This document shows positions 58,901 through 64,000 of a stretch of DNA of 64,000 bases, one piece after another. The translations under genes were made by a program, and so were the position numbers. The stretch is from Sipunculus nudus (taxonomy: Eukaryota > Annelida > Sipuncula > Golfingiida > Sipunculidae), in NCBI GenBank assembly GCA_026874595.1, contig CM049315.1, forward strand, positions 73,978,401 to 74,042,400, given 5' to 3'. The notes beneath the pieces are model-generated. The model was not told the DNA's origin. It saw only the letters and a list, made by a program, of their open reading frames with translations, and made no database searches. Numbering within the stretch: position 1 is the first letter of the stretch; each line of letters begins with the position of its first letter.

Positions 58901-61900
58901 GTCAGATGAAACCTAGCCCAGTCAGGCAACATGCATCTCTTACTGTCACAGACTCTGAGATTAGAGATAAACATCCTCAGGTAGGCCAATATAATGAGTT
59001 GAGATAGAGGTATAGCCGCATTTTGAGCCCTGATTCGGACTCTTCAACCCGGTCAGAGCACATTGCAAATTTGCTTGAGCACAGTTAGAGCCCCGCCCAG
59101 TCAGTTGGCATACATCTCTAACTGTCACAGACTCTGGGATTAGAGATACACACCATCAGGTTGGCCAACAAAATGAGTTTAGATAGAGTATAAAAACAAA
59201 TTTCGTACCCTAATTTTGGCCCCTGAACCCGGTCAGGGCAAATTGCAATTTCGCTTGCAGATAGTTAGAGCCCAGCCCACCCAGGTTACAATTATCTCTA
59301 ACTGTCACAGACTCTGAGATTAGAGATAAACACCCTCGGTTTGGCCAATTTAATGAGTTAGGATAGAGGTTTTACCCCATTTCTAACCCTGATTTGGGCC
59401 CCTAAACCCGGTCAGGGCCCAGTGCAAATTTGCTTGTACACAGCTGGAATCTCTCCCAGTCAGACGACATGCATCTCTAACTGTCACAGTCTCTGAGATT
59501 AGAGAAACATCCTCAGGTAGGCCAATATAATGAGTTAAGATAGAGGTATAGACACATTTTGAACCCTGATTTGGGCTTTTCAACCCGGTCAGGGCCCAGA
59601 GAAAATTTGCTTGTAGACAGCTGGAACCTCTCCCAGTCAGGCGACATGCATCTCTAACTGTCACAGACTCTGAGATTAGAAATAAACATCCTCAGGTAGG
59701 CCAATATAATGAGCTAAGAAAGAGGTATAGCCGCATTTTGAGCCCTGATTCGGACTCTTCAACCCGGTCAGAGCCCATTGCAAATTTGCTTGAGCACAGT
59801 TAGAGCCCCGCCCAGTCAGTTGGCATACATCTCTTACTGTCACAGACTCTGGGATTAGAGATAGACACCCTCAGGTTGGCCAACAAAATGAGTTTAGATA
59901 GAGTATAAAAACCAATTTCGTACCCTGATTTTGGCCCCTGAACCCGGTCAGGGCAAATTGCAATTTCGCTTGCAGATAGTTAGAGCCCAGCCCATCCAGG
60001 TTACAATTATCTCTAACTGTCACAGACTCTGAGATTAGAGATAAACACCCTCGGTTTGGCCAATTTAATGAGTTAGGATAGAAGTTTTACCCCATTTCTA
60101 ACCCTGATTTGGGCCCCAAAACCCGGTCAGGGCCCAGTGCAAATTTGCTTGTAGACAGCTGGAATCTGTCCCAGTCAGGCGACATGCATCTCTAACTGTC
60201 ACAGTCTCTGAGATTAGAGATAAACATCCTCAGGTAGGCCAATATAATGAGTTAAGATAGAGGTATAGACACATTTTGAACCCTGATTTGGGCTTTTCAA
60301 CCCGGTCAGGGCCCAGAGAAAATTTGCTTGTAGACAGCTGGAACCTCTCCCAGTCAGGCGACATGCATCTCTAACTGTCACTGACTCTAAGATTAGAGAT
60401 AAACATCCTCAGGTAGGCCAATATAATGAGTTAAGAAAGAGGTATAGCCACATTTTGAACCCTGATTTGGGCTTTTCAACCGGGTGAAGGTCCAGTAAAA
60501 ATTTGCTTGTAGACAGCTGGAACCGATCTCAGTCGGACGACATACATCTCTTACTGTCACAGATTCTGAGATTAGAGATAAACACCCTCAGGTTGGCCAA
60601 CAAAATGAGTTTAGATAGAGGTATAGCCCCATTTCGAAACCTGATTTGGGCCCCTGAACTCAGTCAGAGCCCATTGCAAATTTGCTCGTAGACAGTTGGA
60701 GTCCCGTCCAGTCAGGTGACATATGCATCTTTAACCGTCAAAGACTCCGAGATTAGAGATAAACGCCCTCAGGTTGGACAACAAAATGAGTTTAAATAGA
60801 AGTATAGCCCCATTTCTAACCCTTTTTTGGGTCCCTTATCCCGATCAGAGGCCATTGCAATTTTGGTTGCAGACAGTTAGGGCCCCACCAAGCCAGGTAA
60901 CATGCATCTCTAACTGTCACAGACTCTGAAGTTGGAGATAAACACCCGCAGGTTGGCCAATAGAATGAATTATGATAGAGGTACAGCCCCATTTCGAACC
61001 CTGATTTGGGCCCCTGATCCCGGTCAGGGCACATTGCAAATTTGGTTCTGAATAGTTCGATCCCCGCCCAGTTAGGTGACATGCAACTGTAATTGTGACA
61101 TTCTCTTAGATTAGAGATATCACCATGTTACTGAATTGAGAGAGAGGTATAGCCTCATTTGGAACCGTCGTTTGGGCCCCTGAACCCGGTCAGACACCAA
61201 TGTTAATTTATTTTTTTAGATGGTGGGTATGCATGGCTTGTTGTCACAGACTTTGTGATTAGAGATTAAAAACCCTCAATTTGGCCAAAATAATGATTTA
61301 ATATAAAGGCATAGTCCCATTTTGAATTCCCGTTCGCCTCAGGTTGGCCAATATAATGAATAAAGATTGTGGTATAGCCCCACTTTGAACCGTGGTTTGG
61401 GCCCTTGGTCCCTGTCAGACACCAACGCAGAGAAAACTCATACCGCTCCAAGTCTTGCTGTCACAGGCTCTGGGATAAGAGATACTTAAACCCTTCATTA
61501 AATTTGGCCTTAAACCATATAGGAATATAGACGTATAGCTACAAAAACCCGGTTTTGGTCCTTGAACCCAATGAAAAAACCCATGCAAATAATTTTTATA
61601 GATAATCCAAACCATTCAAAGGGGCTTGACATACATGGCTTGTTGTCACAGCCTCTGAGATAAGAGGTTACAAACCCTCCATTTGGCCAGCGCAATATAT
61701 CACGGAAAACGCTCTTTAATTAATTTATTGTTGAAATATCTTTTTTTTATTTTTATTAACGTCGGCGTTTATGAATACTTCATGTGACGTCATACTTCCA
61801 TCATCAAGTCACATCAGGACACAGTCTCTGGTGCAGTTGGACCACACAAAAGTGTATGGGCATTGCCTGCGACGTCCATCCTGTTGGTAAGCATAGCGGT

Positions 61901-61983
61901 AGCGACCTCTGGTGGATATTGTGTTAACCAACTGGGTCCGGATATGTTACCTCCGGATGGCGCAACGTCCGGATAGCTTGAAC

Positions 61984-61997
61984 TCGGTGAACATTAC
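61984..61997. repeat. 14-bp direct repeat flanking the foldback structure (right)
   Basis: TCGGTGAACATTAC, partner of 49560-49573 in the same orientation (one mismatch). Confidence 0.55.
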
Positions 61998-63100
61998 TCT
62001 TGGAATTTTATAATACTGTGGTTGCCTATGGTTGGCTGGCTCTAAATTTGCGATTTTCGCGAAAGGGAAACTATCGCGAAAATAAAACTACAGCGAATAA
62101 GACATCCACACTACAAAGTAAACATTCAGATATCCCTTCACATGAATAATGTTAATAATATTTGCCTTGCGACGCTGCAGGCTTAGACTCACTGACACCT
62201 CATGTACATTATCAGTTGGGTCCAATCACTTATCTGACCTTTATAAACTATAGGCAATCCCCTGGAGCTGTTATAAAGATAGACCGGAAAACGTGGATAT
62301 CACCACACACAAGCTGCTAGTTTTGTTTATTTCAACGTGTTTATAATATGTGAGGGCTACCAAAACATTTGAACAAGTTTTATCTGATATATCAAGTTCA
62401 ACAAGGGAATATGGCTGCAAGTCAGATATAGCACAGCTTTGCAAATGGCGTTTTGCAACAAGTGACCTATCTACTTTTGCATAAATGCAACCTACCAACG
62501 TAGGTCACATATTTTTCCTCTGTTGTCAACAAAGCTGTGTTTACAAACACGTTGTTGATAAACAAGTTCATAAATCCTTCATGGAGGCGTTATATGAACT
62601 TTTCATAACCAGGATTACCCTTAGATCATTAATATCTACACAGTGGAAGCCAGAAAGCACATAAATATAAATTCTTTTTCAAATGGTAGGTAAATGGGCA
62701 CCTTTAATATTAACAGATTTCTGTTCTATTATCCTTGTATCACAGACTGATATAATCTGCCTATAATGACCTAGAATTTCCAGGTCTTCAGTGTTCCCTT
62801 CGTCCTTCTCAAAGACTACAAATTTTTGTGAGAATATTAAGTATATTTTATACAATAAAGGATCATATATTATTCAGCATATAAGGTATTTATGCGTTAT
62901 CCATATTCGCGTAACTACTTCAAAGTCGGTATTTCCTTTTTATTTTATTTTATGAATTTAATATAGTTTTGCAGAACAATTTTTTTTACTTTAAAACCTT
63001 TGTGGGTACTTTGAACTTGATATCATTTTATCTTTAACATTTATATCCATTTAAAAGCACAGCAATACTGGAATGTTTTCTTTTTACTTAAACGTGTAAA
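61998..63100. other. SLC16 intron continuation, no exon seen
   Basis: Contains the second copy of the TTTGCGATTTTCGCGAAAGG repeat (62020-62110, partner at 44690-44790). I looked for the next SLC16 exon (YF.KRR.LA.G.A..G motif) on the plus strand and did not find it. Confidence 0.5.
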
Positions 63101-63104
63101 TTTT

Positions 63105-64000
63105 TAGCTCAGCTGACTGAAAGTCATCTGAGCTATAGCGTTCACTCTTTGTCTGTCTTCCGTCCGTCCGTCCATTCGTCCGTTAACAAGGCACAAATCG
63201 TAACCGTTAGACCTAGAATCTTATTACTTACATCCAGGGCGGTTCATCTCCTTGGAAACCTTAAATTAGGTCTCTGTTACCCATATCCTCCGAGCTATTG
63301 GGCACGTAAGTAACCCCCCCCCCCCCAAATCATTAAAACTTTAATACATAGCTCCAGCATCTGAATAACTAATGCATTGATCTCCATGATTCTTTGCATG
63401 CATATAGATCATGGAGTGTTTCATCAGTTCCTGCATACTGGTGGAGCCACCTGTGTTTTTCTTTTATTTTTACTATTTTTGAAACCTTCAAATTAAGCGG
63501 TCGTCCGTCAATAGGGCACAAATAGTAACTGGTTGACCTAGAATCTTCTAACCTACATCCTGGGAGATCCATGAAAAATCTCCTTGGAAACCTAAAATTA
63601 GGTCTGGACATTTGAGGGGTAAAACGCTCGGCTAGGCTATCTCCGCTGGCGACCCGGGTTCGATCCCCGATGTGGCCATGAGAGTGGGTTGTAGTCGCCC
63701 GTCCACGGCTGGTGGTTTTCTCCGGGTTCTCCGGTTTCCTCCACCTCCAGACACTACCGTTGGCCACCAACTGAGCCACGTAGAGTGCCTAGATTAGTTA
63801 TTATAACTGTTTGTATAATCCAAGTAAAATAAATATGTTTATATGTCCTCCGTGGTATGGGGCTCGCAAGTTCCCCTCAGAATAGTTTCAAATTTGATAC
63901 AAAAGCTTCAGTATTTGAATAACTCATGCTTTGATCGCCATGATTCTTTACATGCCATTTGATCATGGAGTGTTTCATCAGTTTCTGCAGATTAGTGGCG
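63105..64000 (+). repeat. Hairpin-start interspersed repeat (family 3) with a ~320-bp direct repeat
   Basis: Begins with a hairpin of arms AGCTCAG (63107-63113) and CTGAGCT (63129-63135), followed by a TGTCTGTC/CCGTCCGTC tract. Two direct copies of a body follow, from 63183 and from 63505: ACAA.G/GGGCACAAAT.GTAAC, GACCTAGAATCTT, TCTCCTTGGAAACCT.AAATTAGGTCT, CCATGATTCTTT.CATGC and GATCATGGAGTGTTTCATCA. The second copy is split by a SINE and runs off the window end, so the element's 3' terminus is not visible. Confidence 0.7.
63605..63838 (+). repeat. tRNA-derived SINE inserted in the second body copy
   Basis: B box GGGTTCGATCCCC at 63656-63668, with an A-box-like segment (GAGGGGTAAAACGCTCGG) upstream. 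A body follows containing TTTTCTCCGGGTTCTCCGG then TTTCCTCC, a motif shared with conserved central domains of widespread animal SINEs. Comparison with the uninterrupted first copy (AAATTAGGTCT then CCTCCG) places the insertion between about 63604 and 63840. The 136-codon minus frame across it is a shadow. Confidence 0.8.

Larger units (their letters stand above)
53612..61700 (+). repeat. Right satellite arm, ~179-bp monomers with 10-mer higher-order repeat
   Basis: Reverse orientation relative to the left arm, and interrupted by the hAT element at 53772-56055. The variant CCCTCGGTTTGGCC starts at 56471, 57545, 58261, 59333 and 60048; intervals alternate 1074, 716, 1072, 715, or six and four monomers of about 179 bp. 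This is a ten-monomer unit of ~1,788 bp. A second marker (CGGACGA after ATCTCA(A/G)T) at 58741 and 60531 gives 1,790. Monomers decay from about 61080 to 61700. Confidence 0.9.
49581..61981. mobile_element. 12.4-kb foldback structure with satellite arms
   Basis: Bounded by inverted termini TCAAGCTATCCGGACG (49581-49596) and its complement CGTCCGGATAGCTTGA (61966-61981), each followed inwards by further (A/T)TCCGGA words. Inside are two arms of one ~177-bp satellite in opposite orientations: left arm 49750-53090, right arm 53612-53771 plus 56056-61700. The centre (53091-53611) is unique. Outermost monomers of both arms share the variant ATACATGGCTT, so the inversion is symmetrical to the edges. 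The layout resembles foldback transposons, whose long inverted ends are tandem repeats. No transposase was found. Whether it ever moved as one unit is inference. Confidence 0.55.

Noticed and set aside
49750-61700. Functional centromere based on satellite and higher-order repeats
   Set aside because: Only ~12 kb, inverted, and inside a gene intron; no CENP-B-box-like word was found. Pericentromeric or transposon origin is more economical.
63369-63779. 136-codon minus-strand gene
   Set aside because: It spans the junction of a tRNA SINE and a direct repeat; composition comes from SINE sequence.

Overview
This window looks like AT-rich, intron- and repeat-dominated nuclear DNA from a marine invertebrate. 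A mollusc, probably a bivalve, is the best inference: it carries long satellite arrays, hairpin-plus-(TGTC)n repeats, tRNA-derived SINEs, LINE, Penelope-like, Tigger and hAT remnants, and spliced animal genes. The species cannot be settled from sequence alone. There are no operons, rRNA genes or CRISPR arrays, and almost all long open frames here are translations of repeats.

Two spliced host-type genes are visible. (1) On the plus strand is the 5' part of an SLC16/monocarboxylate-transporter gene: start exon 46845-47009 (ATG 46940), exon 48974-49087 and exon 49415-49558. All junctions are phase 1 with GT/AG borders. Its next intron starts at 49559 and runs past the window end; no later exon was found. 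(2) On the minus strand, 43967-41722, is a gene with a SAP motif, a SWIM-type zinc finger and a YqaJ-like nuclease start. It is damaged by a G20 tract in exon 1, at least one frameshift and a missing nuclease C-terminus.

Layout. 1-12 kb: antisense LINE remnants, (TA)n tracts, and a 950-bp TTAA-flanked foldback element (10062-11011). 12-18 kb: a hairpin-plus-TGTC repeat, a tRNA SINE, otherwise nondescript. 18.5-21 kb: a diverged tandem repeat and a dead Tigger/pogo transposon. 22-23.7 kb: a dead LINE. 24-24.8 kb: a 278-bp dimeric tandem repeat with a regularly spaced palindrome. 26.2-38.4 kb: a chain of rolling-circle-like (Helentron/HINE-type) repeat units containing ~330-bp and ~148-bp internal arrays. 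38.4-39.3 kb: a Penelope-like element remnant. 41-49.6 kb: the two genes. 49.6-62 kb: a 12.4-kb structure with matching terminal inverted repeats, two inverted arms of a ~177-bp satellite with higher-order periodicity, and a 2,284-bp hAT element inserted with an exact 8-bp target duplication. 63.1-64 kb: another hairpin-start repeat interrupted by a SINE.

The most unusual object is the 12.4-kb satellite-armed foldback structure in the SLC16 intron, 22 bp downstream of a splice donor and flanked by a 14-bp near-identical direct repeat. Second is the 26-38 kb array, whose units repeatedly carry CTCF-like, RFX-like and nuclear-receptor-half-site-like motifs. Motif and family calls come from reading the sequence; no database search was possible.
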